Assembly (NCBI RefSeq): GCF_020640915.1
Contig: NZ_JADWDC010000006.1
Coordinates: 33,063 to 97,062 of the forward strand
Reading direction: 5' to 3'
Length of the DNA: 64,000 nt
Source of the DNA: Waterburya agarophytonicola KI4
Lineage (GTDB): Bacteria; Cyanobacteriota; Cyanobacteriia; Cyanobacteriales; Xenococcaceae
Numbering within the stretch: the stretch's first letter is position 1; every line of letters starts with the position of its first letter. Position numbers and translations under genes: made by a program. Below, piece by piece: positions 44,373 through 52,937 of this stretch. The notes beneath the pieces were generated by a model that made no database searches, was not told the origin of the DNA, and was given only the letters and a program-made list of their open reading frames with translations.

Positions 44373-44840
44373 TTAGTCTCGCTTCATTGCTCTTGCTATT
44401 GCACGTTGATCGTCTCGTTTTTTAGCTGTCTCGCGTTTATCGTGGAGTTTTTTACCTTTACCCAAGCCGATCGCAATTTTGACTTTACCTTTTTTAAAAT
44501 ACATTTTCAAAGGAACGAGAGTTAAACCTTTTTGTTCTGTTTGCCCGATTAACTTATTAATTTCTTTGCGGTGTAAAAGTAACTTGCGAATACGTAGAGG
44601 CTCGTGATTAAAATACTGACTAGTCTCTCGATAAGGTGATATATGGACGTTGCTCAACCACACTTCTCCATTTTTAATAAAAGCATAGCCATCTCTGAGG
44701 TTAACTTTTCCTGCACGAATTGATTTGACTTCCGTACCCACTAATTCAATCCCTGCTTCGTAGGTTTCAAGAATTTCATAGAGATAACGAGCCTGACGAT
44801 TATCGCTAACTATTTTTGTACCTGTGCTTTTTTCCGCCAT
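44373..44840 (-). CDS. smpB: SsrA-binding protein SmpB
   Basis: A 155-residue protein needed for trans-translation: it binds tmRNA and carries it to stalled ribosomes. Landmarks are [20 protein letters not shown] (about 14-33), [26 protein letters not shown] and the basic C-terminal tail [20 protein letters not shown]. The tmRNA gene itself was not found in the window. It stands alone, 230 bp from lepB downstream. Confidence 0.96.
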   Translation of the reverse strand: MAEKSTGTKIVSDNRQARYLYEILETYEAGIELVGTEVKSIRAGKVNLRDGYAFIKNGEVWLSNVHISPYRETSQYFNHEPLRIRKLLLHRKEINKLIGQTEQKGLTLVPLKMYFKKGKVKIAIGLGKGKKLHDKRETAKKRDDQRAIARAMKRD

Positions 44841-45143
44841 TCTAATCCTTTCAATTCTGGAGTTGCTGAGGATCTATTAGTATATCATTGGGGTTTTTTG
44901 CTTGTGTTGTCTAGTTTAAAATTACGATACTTATTGATTGGCACAATAGCTCGTGTAATGATACGGTATTGCTGACTCGAATTGGAAGTTGGCAATACTG
45001 TTTTTTGGATAGAATAAAAAAATTAAAATTTATTCCTACAATTGATGACACCCCCTAAACATCTTAGTGTGGAACATTTATTAGTTTTAACGTCAGTAAA
45101 AATAGACGTTATTGGTTAGAGATATTGGAGTTAAGTTAATTTG
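44841..45143. other. 303-bp divergent spacer between smpB and the trypsin-GUN4 gene
   Basis: No open frame looks coding. It holds a terminator-like hairpin on the plus strand at 44966-45006 with a possible promoter just before it (TTGATT at 44935-44940, TAATGAT at 44957-44963). A CACCCCC stretch near 45050 and a TTAACGTCAGTAAAAATAGACGTTA imperfect inverted repeat (two pieces, around 45087-45112) lie nearer the downstream start. Confidence 0.5.
44966..45006 (+). terminator. Orphan terminator or attenuator hairpin
   Basis: GTATTGC (44966-44972) pairs with GCAATAC (44992-44998), with an inner ACT/AGT pairing, then TG and six T residues. It is a good intrinsic terminator shape on the plus strand, but no plus-strand gene lies upstream. 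It may attenuate the trypsin-GUN4 transcript or end a very short RNA. Confidence 0.6.
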
Positions 45144-46862
45144 ATGAAATTCTTGGGCAAGACTAATAAATTATGGATGGGAGGAACGGTAGTTTTTACT
45201 ATTGTGTTGAGTGGTTTCCTCGCAAATATACAACCTTATACTACCAAAGCTGCTATTGCTCAAATAGCTCAAGCTCTTTCTCCAGAAGAAGTTAATCTCC
45301 GCGCCAAACAAATTATTGTCCGCATAGATGGTGCTAGTGTGGGTTCTGGTTCGTTAGTTGATCGCTCAGATAACGTCTATACTGTTTTGAGCAACTGGCA
45401 CGTAATGAAGAATCAAGGGAAATATATCGTCAGGACAATTGATGGTAGACAACACCAAGTAGATCCCACTAGCATTAAGCAATTAGCAGGGCTAGATTTA
45501 GCCATATTTCAATTTACGAGCAATCAAAACTATCAAGTAGCAGAATTAGGTGATTCGGCTAATTTAAACGAAGGACAAAGTATTTATTTTGCTGGCTATC
45601 CAGGAGAATTACGTCAAGAAGACAATCGCTATTATCGGTTTTTTTCAGCTAATTTGGTTGGCATATTACCAAAATTAACAGAAAATGGCTATTCTCTAAT
45701 TTATAATGGTGAAGCCTTCCCAGGGATGAGCGGAAGTCCTGTATTTAATCAAGAAGGATTAGTAATTGGAGTTCACGGCGAAGCTAACGTTCATGCTTTG
45801 TCTGGAGGAACTTCCAACTATGCTATTCCCATTAGTACTTACCAAAAAGCGATCGCCAGTCTCAAAGAACAACCTCCAACTGAGACTTCTCCCACACCGA
45901 GTGAAACAACAACCATCCCAGAAACATCTCCACCCCCTAATAATGAAGTAGCAACTCAATCAGAACCAGAACCAGAACCAGAACCTATACTAGAAGAGAA
46001 ATCAGAACCAGAAACAAATAATTCCGAGTCTATTTCTTCCGTACCTACTTTCACCCCCGATCCTCCCAAGAAAACTCCTCCCCAAACTCCAGAAGTAGAA
46101 GCGAAAGATGAATCTGAGAGCGTTGCAGAACCTGAGATGATGGACGAGTCAGTAATTGCGGTAGAAGAAGAAAGCAATAGCGATGACGAACCAGTGGTAG
46201 AAACCGAAGCAGCAGAAGTGGAGTCGGAAACAATCGAAGTTAACACTACTACCACAACGAGAGAAATTGTCTTAGTCTCTCAGAAAACAGGTATCAATTA
46301 CAAGCCCTTGCGCGACTTGCTTAAGGAAGAAAAATGGTCGGAGGCAGATCTGCAAACCTATCGACTGATAGAACAAATAGTTCAAACCGCCAAACAAAAA
46401 AACAAGCACGTCTTTATCGAGCTAAAAACTATTGCTGAATTTTCTTGTCCCGATATTAGAACTATTGATTCGTTGTGGAAAAAGTATACTGGTAATAAAT
46501 TTGGTTTTAGCTCTCAACAAGAAGTCTGGCAAAGCGTCAATCAGAAAGGTGATTTTTCGACACAAACTTGGCGACGTTTTGCTACTCAGGTAGGTTGGAA
46601 AAAAGGCGAAGTAGATAGCGGGAGTGGTTATTTGCTCTACGATCAATTGGATTTCGACCCGACTCAAGCACCAATTGGTCATCTTCCTTGGTGGTTTGCC
46701 CTACCAGATGAAGAACAGAATGTGATCAAGCATCTATTTGCTCGTTGCAATTTTAATCCCTCTCCCCAAGAATTAGCAGCAGAGGAAGGAAGAAACAAGC
46801 CTAAAAAACCAAGAAATAACAATGCAGACGAACAAGATAAAAAGCCCAATATTGATAATTAA
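45144..46862 (+). CDS. Exported trypsin-like serine protease fused to a GUN4 domain
   Basis: About 572 residues. A signal peptide or anchor (LWMGGTVVFTIVLSGFLAN) is followed by a trypsin/HtrA-like domain with the triad (numbered from the TTG at 45141) His87 (LSNWHVM), Asp119 (GLDLAIF) and Ser197 (PGMSGSPV). Then comes a 130-residue acidic linker rich in Glu, Pro and Thr with an EP repeat, and a C-terminal GUN4 domain from about residue 380 (YKPLRDLLKEEKWSEADLQT, RTIDSLWKKYTGNKFGF, WWFALPDEEQ). GUN4 domains bind porphyrins and activate Mg-chelatase in chlorophyll synthesis. An exported protease-GUN4 fusion suggests sensing or handling of tetrapyrroles outside the cytoplasm, which is inference. 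Confidence 0.9.
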   Translation: MKFLGKTNKLWMGGTVVFTIVLSGFLANIQPYTTKAAIAQIAQALSPEEVNLRAKQIIVRIDGASVGSGSLVDRSDNVYTVLSNWHVMKNQGKYIVRTIDGRQHQVDPTSIKQLAGLDLAIFQFTSNQNYQVAELGDSANLNEGQSIYFAGYPGELRQEDNRYYRFFSANLVGILPKLTENGYSLIYNGEAFPGMSGSPVFNQEGLVIGVHGEANVHALSGGTSNYAIPISTYQKAIASLKEQPPTETSPTPSETTTIPETSPPPNNEVATQSEPEPEPEPILEEKSEPETNNSESISSVPTFTPDPPKKTPPQTPEVEAKDESESVAEPEMMDESVIAVEEESNSDDEPVVETEAAEVESETIEVNTTTTTREIVLVSQKTGINYKPLRDLLKEEKWSEADLQTYRLIEQIVQTAKQKNKHVFIELKTIAEFSCPDIRTIDSLWKKYTGNKFGFSSQQEVWQSVNQKGDFSTQTWRRFATQVGWKKGEVDSGSGYLLYDQLDFDPTQAPIGHLPWWFALPDEEQNVIKHLFARCNFNPSPQELAAEEGRNKPKKPRNNNADEQDKKPNIDN

Positions 46863-46875
46863 TTAAAATTAATTA

Positions 46876-47298
46876 ATGAAACACCATCAAACAGGATTAA
46901 AAATTAAAACCACAGGCAAGTCTTTACACGAGATCACTCGTCAAGTGGAACAAGCAGTAAGCCAATCGGCGATCGCAACTGGTTTGTGTACCGTATTTGT
47001 CCGCCATACTTCAGCATCCTTATTAATTCAAGAAAATGCCGATCCTGATGTATTGGTTGACTTAGAAAATTTCTTTACCAACCTAGTCCCAGAGGATGCT
47101 AATCGTTATATTCATAGTGCAGAAGGTTTAGACGATATGCCCGCCCATATTCGCTCCGCTTTAACTCATACTTCAGAACACATTCCTATTTCTGGAGGAA
47201 GACTGGTTTTGGGTACTTGGCAAGGAATCTATCTTTGGGAACATCGTCAACGCAGCAATCAACGAGAAATTATCGTTCATGTCAGTGGCGAACAATAA
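46876..47298 (+). CDS. YjbQ/UPF0047 family protein
   Basis: A 140-residue protein with the family signature FVRHTSASLLIQENADPDVL (about 41-60) and HTSEHIPISGGRLVLGTWQGIYLWEHR (about 97-123, two pieces), carrying the conserved His residues of the putative active site. Some members are called secondary thiamine-phosphate synthases because they can rescue thiE mutants; the true role is unsettled. It starts 13 bp after the trypsin-GUN4 stop, and its last 20 bp overlap the DUF952 gene. Confidence 0.9.
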   Translation: MKHHQTGLKIKTTGKSLHEITRQVEQAVSQSAIATGLCTVFVRHTSASLLIQENADPDVLVDLENFFTNLVPEDANRYIHSAEGLDDMPAHIRSALTHTSEHIPISGGRLVLGTWQGIYLWEHRQRSNQREIIVHVSGEQ

Positions 47299-47641
47299 AT
47301 TTTTATATCATATAACTTCTGCTGATGAATGGGATGCTGCTCAACTCGATGGTGAATATACACCCCAGGGTTTTGCCGAGGAAGGATTTATTCATTGTTC
47401 TTATAGTCATCAACTCATAACAGTGGCGCATCGGTTTTACAAAGGACAGAATGGTCTTGTAATATTAGCGATCGAACCTTCTACAATAAGTAGCAGTTTA
47501 GTTGAGGAGAATCTCGAAGGGGGGGCAGAGTTATATCCTCATGTTTACCGTCCGCTACCCATTAATTCTGTCGTTAAAGCAGTTACTTTCCCCTGTAATG
47601 TTGATGGTAGTTTTACTCTACCTGAAGAACTAAACGCGTGA
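47279..47641 (+). CDS. DUF952 family protein
   Basis: A 120-residue protein with the DUF952 pattern: FLYHITSADEWDAAQLDGEY at the N-terminus, then FAEEGFIHCSYSHQL (about 32-46) and GAELYPHVYRPLP (about 80-92). The conserved His and Glu residues resemble an ADP-ribosyltransferase-type fold, and the function is unknown. The ATG lies inside the yjbQ reading frame (20-bp overlap), which indicates translational coupling. Confidence 0.88.
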   Translation: MSVANNKFLYHITSADEWDAAQLDGEYTPQGFAEEGFIHCSYSHQLITVAHRFYKGQNGLVILAIEPSTISSSLVEENLEGGAELYPHVYRPLPINSVVKAVTFPCNVDGSFTLPEELNA

Positions 47642-47701
47642 ATTATGAAGTAGCTAACTTTTATTTTAATTACGATCGCTTCTGTTAGACGATCGCTTTC
47701 C

Positions 47702-48130
47702 ATGCACAAAGTAAAGTCCTGTGGTGTCATCTGTTTTACTCGAACTAAACAACCGTCCTTTTTATTAATGAAGCGATCGCATCGTTACGATCTACCCAAA
47801 GGTCATATCGAGCCAGGAGAAACAGAATTACAGTGTGCCTTGAGGGAGTTATGGGAGGAAACAGGAATTAATAGCAGACAAGTTTGTTTGGAGTTGGATT
47901 TTCGCTTCAAAACTATCTACTATCCCCGTTATCGACGTTATGACGGTCAAAAAGTTGAAAAATCTCTGGTAATTTTTTTTGGATGGGTTAGGGAAGAGTT
48001 AGAAATTGTGATGACAGAACACAGTTCTTCAGAGTGGATTAAATGGAATCCTCCTCATTATTTCCGCAACCGCATTATTGATGAGTTGTTGGTGGCGGTA
48101 GATAAACAATTAAAAATTAAAGTTTCCTAG
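47702..48130 (+). CDS. NUDIX hydrolase
   Basis: A 142-residue NUDIX protein with the complete box GHIEPGETELQCALRELWEETGI (about 39-61, G-x5-E-x7-R-E-x2-E-E-x-G). The preceding SHRYDLPKG is typical of the diadenosine-tetraphosphate/MutT-like group. It hydrolyses a nucleoside diphosphate linked to another moiety; the substrate is unknown. It is the last member of a probable four-gene run (protease-GUN4, yjbQ, DUF952, nudix), 60 bp after the third. Confidence 0.92.
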   Translation: MHKVKSCGVICFTRTKQPSFLLMKRSHRYDLPKGHIEPGETELQCALRELWEETGINSRQVCLELDFRFKTIYYPRYRRYDGQKVEKSLVIFFGWVREELEIVMTEHSSSEWIKWNPPHYFRNRIIDELLVAVDKQLKIKVS

Positions 48131-48395
48131 GGATTATTGTCGTAGCTGGCTAGATCGAGTAGATTAATGAGGGTAACCCCGATAATAATTCCATTATACA
48201 GCAAAACTTGGAATCTGCGATCGCTAGCAATGTTTGTCTCTTCACCCATCAAGATGTATATTGAGTTTTTTTTAGCTGTTACGATCTTGTCGATGTTATC
48301 GATGTGTCGATGTGACTATATCTTCTTCAAAATGAGAATTGCTGCTTTTTTGCCCTTAAACCTCTCTCGACAGATTTATTCATGCACAAGATCGG

Positions 48396-48884
48396 TTAGA
48401 GAAGAACTTTTCTAAACACAATCTTATCTTCACCTGGATTGTAATATTCCCGAATACGAGCTTCTTCATCGTATCCATTCTTACGATAAAAAGCCCTTGT
48501 TGCTTCAAAACTATCTAAACTAGATGTTTCGATGATTAGTATCCGTTTCCCCATTCTCCTTAGTTCCGCCTCAACATGCCGCAAAAATTCTGTCCCGCGT
48601 CCCTTCCTTTGATATTCTGGATGAACTGCAATCAAGAGAAGATTAGAAACTCCATTGGCAAAAGTTTCTTCTGCATAATAGGCAACACCTCTCAACTGAC
48701 CATCTTCTTCATCAGTTAGCCATTTATGCTCTCCATCAAGACCATCTTCAAAATAAGCTGATAACATACTGCTCAATTCTTCGAGTTCATTAGGTTGAAA
48801 TAACTCTGTAATTTGACACAGGCTAATTAAGGCAGCCTTGTCCTCATGGGTTACATCCCTAATTTTCATCCTGATTTTGTTCAT
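48396..48884 (-). CDS. GNAT family N-acetyltransferase
   Basis: A 162-residue protein with the GNAT core. The acetyl-CoA pyrophosphate loop is LIAVHPEYQRKGRGTEFLRH (about 83-102, Q/R-x-x-G-x-G), followed by ILIIETSSLDSFEATRAFYRKNGYDEEARIREYY (about 113-146, in pieces), which is the beta5-alpha4 segment. The substrate is not predictable. It stands alone with a 265-bp gene-free region on its downstream side. Confidence 0.9.
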   Translation of the reverse strand: MNKIRMKIRDVTHEDKAALISLCQITELFQPNELEELSSMLSAYFEDGLDGEHKWLTDEEDGQLRGVAYYAEETFANGVSNLLLIAVHPEYQRKGRGTEFLRHVEAELRRMGKRILIIETSSLDSFEATRAFYRKNGYDEEARIREYYNPGEDKIVFRKVLL

Positions 48885-48961
48885 TCTTAATTTTGATTTT
48901 GATTTTGATGCAATACTAAGAAATTAATTTGTTTCTTAGAAGTTAATAATCTAAGCAACGA

Positions 48962-49393
48962 TTAAACCTGTTGCTCGATTGCGGCTTTATATAACTTCTG
49001 AATTTTTCGCAATATCTTATCCAATATAGAATTACGACATTCAGGGCTACCTGGATCGCAACTTTGAATAGTTTCAATTAACTTTGCCTCTCTGACATCG
49101 ATATAGCCATCGCTGTAGATCAAACCACTAATTATGTCCAACAACTGCTGATAATCTTCTGCCGAAGGATTGTCACCAAAATACTCTTCAAGCCATTGAT
49201 AACATTCAACGGGTTGAATTGGTTTTAATTCTGATAATAAAGGTTTGATCTGAGGATCGTCGGCTAGTTTAAACTCATCAGCCACACGACGTAAATAAAC
49301 TCTTTCTTCTGGTTGAATAATACCGTCAATCCAGGCAGCACCAATCAGAATCTTGAGAATCTGTTTCATTTTATTTTTGTTTTGTGTCAGCAT
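48962..49393 (-). CDS. TerB-like protein
   Basis: A 143-residue helical protein with the TerB/DjlA-N pattern: ILIGAAWIDGIIQPEERVYL (about 15-34) and GLIYSDGYIDVREAKLIETI (about 91-110), each with the acidic D-G-x-I motif proposed to bind metal. The role in cyanobacteria is unknown. Its ATG is one base after the rsmB stop (TGA, G, ATG), so translation is tightly coupled to rsmB. Confidence 0.8.
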   Translation of the reverse strand: MLTQNKNKMKQILKILIGAAWIDGIIQPEERVYLRRVADEFKLADDPQIKPLLSELKPIQPVECYQWLEEYFGDNPSAEDYQQLLDIISGLIYSDGYIDVREAKLIETIQSCDPGSPECRNSILDKILRKIQKLYKAAIEQQV

Positions 49394-49394
49394 C

Positions 49395-50750
49395 TCACCT
49401 ATCTCGTACTAATCTCACCATGAAAAATCCATCCATATCCTCTAGATGTGGATATACTTTAATCCAACCATTCGACATCGCCAAGTTTTTGGGCATCATA
49501 TTGGGGGGAGACTGAATACTCCAGTTTGGGTAATTTTCCAAAAACGATTTTACTATTTTTTCATTTTCCGAAAGATTAAGAGTGCAAGTAGCATAGACCA
49601 AAACTCCTTTTGGTTTCACCCAAGTAGCAGCTTGTTCTAATAGTTCTTGTTGCAAAGGAAAAAGTTCCTCTACAGACTCCAAAGTTTTTCGCCAACGAAT
49701 ATCGGGGCGTTTGTGTAATGTTCCCAAACCCGAACAAGGCGCATCTAGCAATACCCGATCTGCTACACCAATAAAATTTTCTACATCGCGACTATCTTCA
49801 ACTTGGATTTTAATCGATCGCAACTCTAGCCTAGCTGCGTTTTCTCGAACTTTATGCAGACGTTTGGCATCGCGATCGCAAGCAATAATTCGTCCTTTAT
49901 CTCCCATTAATTCAGCTATATGGGTTGTTTTACCCCCTGGTGCTGCACAAGCATCGATAATCGTCTCTCCAGGCTGAGGATCGAGCAAATGGGATACTAA
50001 CTGCGCGCTACTGTCTTGAATTACCCACCAACCCTGTTTGTATCCAGGTAAATCAGTAATTGCTCCCGCGCTTTCTAATCTCAATCCTTGGGGTACTCCT
50101 GGTATCCGAGTAACAGCTACTCCACGGGCTTTAAATGCCGTCTCTACCTCGGCGATCGTAATTTTGAGAATGTTTACTCGTAAATCCAATTTGGGAGATT
50201 GATTAAACCAAGCTAACAATCGATCTACTTCTTCTATTGGTAATTGCTCTAGCCAGATTTCCACCATCCAGTCAGGAAAACTATGTAATATACCCAATCT
50301 GGCAATGGGATCTGCTGGTAGTTTTAGGGGATCGCCTAACTCAGCTTGGCGTATATATCCCCGCAATAAACCATTGACTACACCTCCTAACTTAGCAATA
50401 CTGTTTTCTTTAGCTAACTCAACACTAGTATTTACCGCTGCGGAAGAGGGTATGCGATCTAAATACCGTAACTGATACAAACCCAAGTGCAAAATAATGC
50501 GTAAATCTGGGTGTTGCTGGTTAGCTTTCTTTTTACCTAATAAATCTATTAGGGCATCTAAGGTACGCTGACGGCGTAAAGTACCATAAACTAGCTCGCA
50601 AGCAAAACTGCGCTCTGGCTGGCTAATTGCGATGGATTTCCCTACAGATTTAATTGCACGGTTCAGGGCGATATCGGTGTAGGCTTTTTTCTGATAAATA
50701 TTCTTGAGTGCCAGAAAAGCTAAGGTGCGGGAATTGGGAATAGATGCCAT
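49395..50750 (-). CDS. rsmB: 16S rRNA (cytosine(967)-C5)-methyltransferase
   Basis: A 451-residue enzyme. The N-terminal NusB-like RNA-binding domain (NSRTLAFLALKNIYQKKAYT, FACELVYGTLRRQRTLDALI) is followed by a Fmu-type SAM domain: GETIIDACAAPGGKTTHIAE (about 259-278), DRVLLDAPCSGLGTLHKRPDIRW (about 331-353, in pieces), which has one conserved Cys, and VYATCTLNLSENEKIV (about 403-418) with the second. It methylates C967 of 16S rRNA. It heads a coupled pair with the TerB-like gene. Confidence 0.95.
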   Translation of the reverse strand: MASIPNSRTLAFLALKNIYQKKAYTDIALNRAIKSVGKSIAISQPERSFACELVYGTLRRQRTLDALIDLLGKKKANQQHPDLRIILHLGLYQLRYLDRIPSSAAVNTSVELAKENSIAKLGGVVNGLLRGYIRQAELGDPLKLPADPIARLGILHSFPDWMVEIWLEQLPIEEVDRLLAWFNQSPKLDLRVNILKITIAEVETAFKARGVAVTRIPGVPQGLRLESAGAITDLPGYKQGWWVIQDSSAQLVSHLLDPQPGETIIDACAAPGGKTTHIAELMGDKGRIIACDRDAKRLHKVRENAARLELRSIKIQVEDSRDVENFIGVADRVLLDAPCSGLGTLHKRPDIRWRKTLESVEELFPLQQELLEQAATWVKPKGVLVYATCTLNLSENEKIVKSFLENYPNWSIQSPPNMMPKNLAMSNGWIKVYPHLEDMDGFFMVRLVRDR

Positions 50751-50873
50751 GCAGTAGATAAGTACAAAATTTTGCCCTACTCATTGTACATTTATTACCT
50801 TAGACCATAGACGCGATCGTCGACATTGCCACATCAAACTCAAAGAGAAAAGTTGGACAAACTAGTGCATTAC

Positions 50874-51143
50874 CTAAGTTTGGTAATAATCAGAACAGCC
50901 GATCGCTTCCTCTGTATTGGCAAAATGGGGATTTACCGTGCATTTGAGGCGATAATCTCCAGTAAAAAAACGACATTTGGTACAGGGAATTTGGTGCATT
51001 TTTTTCCCTACAGTTACTACATCCATAACAAAATTAGCTAAGCTCCAGCCCACCAGTCCCAACAAAAAATAAGCACCAACAAAACGCAGTTGGAGCATAA
51101 ATGGCTTGAATACACTGGCAAAATCAACAGTAGATTGCAACAC
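50874..51143 (-). CDS. Small conserved cyanobacterial protein with a cysteine cluster, 89 aa
   Basis: A small protein with one membrane helix (FVGAYFLLGLVGWSLANFVM, about 21-40) and a C-terminal domain with four cysteines: IPCTKCRFFTGDYRLKCTVN and AIGCSDY. The Cys spacing (CxxC ... C ... C) suggests a zinc or iron-sulfur site. I recognise the pattern from cyanobacterial genomes but know of no named function. Monocistronic. Confidence 0.7.
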   Translation of the reverse strand: MLQSTVDFASVFKPFMLQLRFVGAYFLLGLVGWSLANFVMDVVTVGKKMHQIPCTKCRFFTGDYRLKCTVNPHFANTEEAIGCSDYYQT

Positions 51144-51238
51144 AGTCGGCAGTGAATAATATATCTAAATTAGATTATAAGCATTTATTATGACATATAT
51201 TATTTTACTTAATCAAAGTATCGATCGCCCCTGACAAC

Positions 51239-52129
51239 TTAAAGACGAGTTTTGATAATTTGAAACATTTGCATAATCTGCTGTTTGTTGAAATTCTTCA
51301 ACAGAGTTAAGGCTGCTTCTTGAGGATCTCTAGAAATAGTTATAGTAGATCCAGCAGAAGCACTCGAAGATGTTCCACCCGCAGTAGCAGCTAGCTGTTG
51401 TAAGTTTTTGCTAGGAGCGAGTTTGCTGATTTGTCCAGAATCTAAAAAATCTCCAGCCTGTTTAATTTCTTTAATCACTACTTGAGCAATGGTGGCATAG
51501 GGATACTTTTTGTTAGTGATTGCCTTTTGAGTGGTAGCGACTAATGTTTGCCAATTTGCTTCGTTAGGAGCGATCTCTCCTAGTTTGTTACAGGCGATAT
51601 GTAGTTTTTGTCGGCTTTCTGGAGTATCTGACTGCTTAAATTGTTGCAGCATTTGTTTGAGGATCGTAGTTACTTGCTGATTAAGGCTAGCACCATCAGA
51701 CGAACCACCAGACAATAATTGCTGGAGATATTTATCTAAAACTGCGAAATTCGATTCTGCTTGTGCCAGAATTTCTACTGCATCGCTATCGCTGAAATCG
51801 GCAGAGCTTTCTAAACGTTCGATCAGATCTTGTAGATGATCGTATCCATTGAGAAAAAGCGACTCTAGTTTTTGATCGACATCGACTTGATTATCTTTGA
51901 GAATTTTGAACGAATCTTCTAGACGATGAGCGGTTTTTTGAATACTGGTATACCCCAACATAGCTGCCCCGCCTTTCACCGAATGAGCAGCCCGAAACAT
52001 TTCATTGACGGTTTCTGCATCACGGACAGATGTAGCTAGCTGTAAAATACCTTGTTCTAAAGTTTGAAGATGTTCTTTCGCTTCTTCGATAAAATATCCT
52101 AGAATTCTTTGCTGATTAGCTGTGTCCAA
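51239..52129 (-). CDS. Hpt domain protein
   Basis: A 296-residue protein. The N-terminal 120 residues are a histidine phosphotransfer domain with His49 in RAAHSVKGGAAMLGYTSIQK. The rest is helical, including a Ser/Gly/Ala-rich linker (TAGGTSSSASAGS, about 247-260). It lacks the kinase, CheW and receiver parts of CheA/PilL-type proteins, so it is probably a detached phosphotransfer partner for a chemotaxis-like or pilus-control system whose other genes are elsewhere. It lies 67 bp after the HAD-hydrolase gene on the same strand. Confidence 0.88.
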   Translation of the reverse strand: MDTANQQRILGYFIEEAKEHLQTLEQGILQLATSVRDAETVNEMFRAAHSVKGGAAMLGYTSIQKTAHRLEDSFKILKDNQVDVDQKLESLFLNGYDHLQDLIERLESSADFSDSDAVEILAQAESNFAVLDKYLQQLLSGGSSDGASLNQQVTTILKQMLQQFKQSDTPESRQKLHIACNKLGEIAPNEANWQTLVATTQKAITNKKYPYATIAQVVIKEIKQAGDFLDSGQISKLAPSKNLQQLAATAGGTSSSASAGSTITISRDPQEAALTLLKNFNKQQIMQMFQIIKTRL

Positions 52130-52196
52130 AGCTTATATCCCCCGTTTCCTTTAACTTAGTAAAAGTGTCTATATAAAGCAATATATAAACACAAGT

Positions 52197-52913
52197 TTAT
52201 CCCAGACTACTTAAATTGGGTAGTTGATTTTCAAGATTCAATGAATGACCATCTCGGTTTAACCAAAAAGCGTGAATTCCCATGTTTTTTGCCCCTAAAT
52301 AATCTTCATTTTTACTATCTCCAATGTGCCATGCTTGTTGAGCAGTAAAACCATGTTTTTTTAAAGCAATCTGAAATATGTCTTGATCTGGTTTGGCAAA
52401 ACCTGCGCTCGAAGAAATGGTAACACTAGTGAAAAAATGTTCTAGATCGAGAGCTTTTAGTACTGTTATCAAGCGGCTATCGAAATTAGAAATAATTCCT
52501 AATTGAATTTTTTGTTTTTGCCAGTATTGTAAACAAGGAATAACATCGGGATAAATATACCAAGGTTGTTCGCTGGCAAAATAGTAATATAACTCTTGAA
52601 AAAACTCAGTAAAATCACTGAATAGATCCAATACTTCTACGCGCTCAAAGGTTTTTTGAACTATATTTTTCCACCAAATAAATTCTTGTCTAACCAGAGT
52701 ATCTAATTCGGTAGTAGGAAATGCTAAACTTGGAGCAGCTTGATAACTATCTACAAAAGCATTATTAAGCTCGATCGCATTTATTTCTACGCCGTATTTG
52801 AGCGCGAATTGTTGATATATTTCGCCTACGCTACTTTTGAGATCGAATAAAGTACCCATGGCATCGAAAAAAATAACTTTGGGTAAAGAATCGTTAAATA
52901 ATTGCGGTTTCAT
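52197..52913 (-). CDS. HAD superfamily hydrolase, HDHD3/REG-2-like
   Basis: A 238-residue phosphatase-type HAD. Motif I is VIFFDAMGTLFDLKSSVGEIY (about 13-33, two pieces), with Asp as nucleophile. It carries A at the position before MGTL, where many family members have another small residue. Motif II is LGIISNFDSRL (about 137), with Lys in GFAKPDQDIFQIALKKHG and motif III in HIGDSKNEDYLGAKNMGI. The substrate is unknown. It lies 24 bp after plsC, probably the last gene of the ndbB-plsC unit. Confidence 0.88.
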   Translation of the reverse strand: MKPQLFNDSLPKVIFFDAMGTLFDLKSSVGEIYQQFALKYGVEINAIELNNAFVDSYQAAPSLAFPTTELDTLVRQEFIWWKNIVQKTFERVEVLDLFSDFTEFFQELYYYFASEQPWYIYPDVIPCLQYWQKQKIQLGIISNFDSRLITVLKALDLEHFFTSVTISSSAGFAKPDQDIFQIALKKHGFTAQQAWHIGDSKNEDYLGAKNMGIHAFWLNRDGHSLNLENQLPNLSSLG

Positions 52914-52937
52914 TATTGCGATGAAAAATGAAAATAA

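Noticed and set aside
45956..46255. Serine-rich frame on the minus strand inside the protease-GUN4 gene
   Set aside because: It is the complement of the repetitive Glu/Pro linker (GAACCA repeats), so low complexity explains it.
48167..48415. Open frame of 82 codons on the plus strand
   Set aside because: No recognisable family or ribosome site, and it runs into the 3' end of the convergent GNAT gene; treated as chance.
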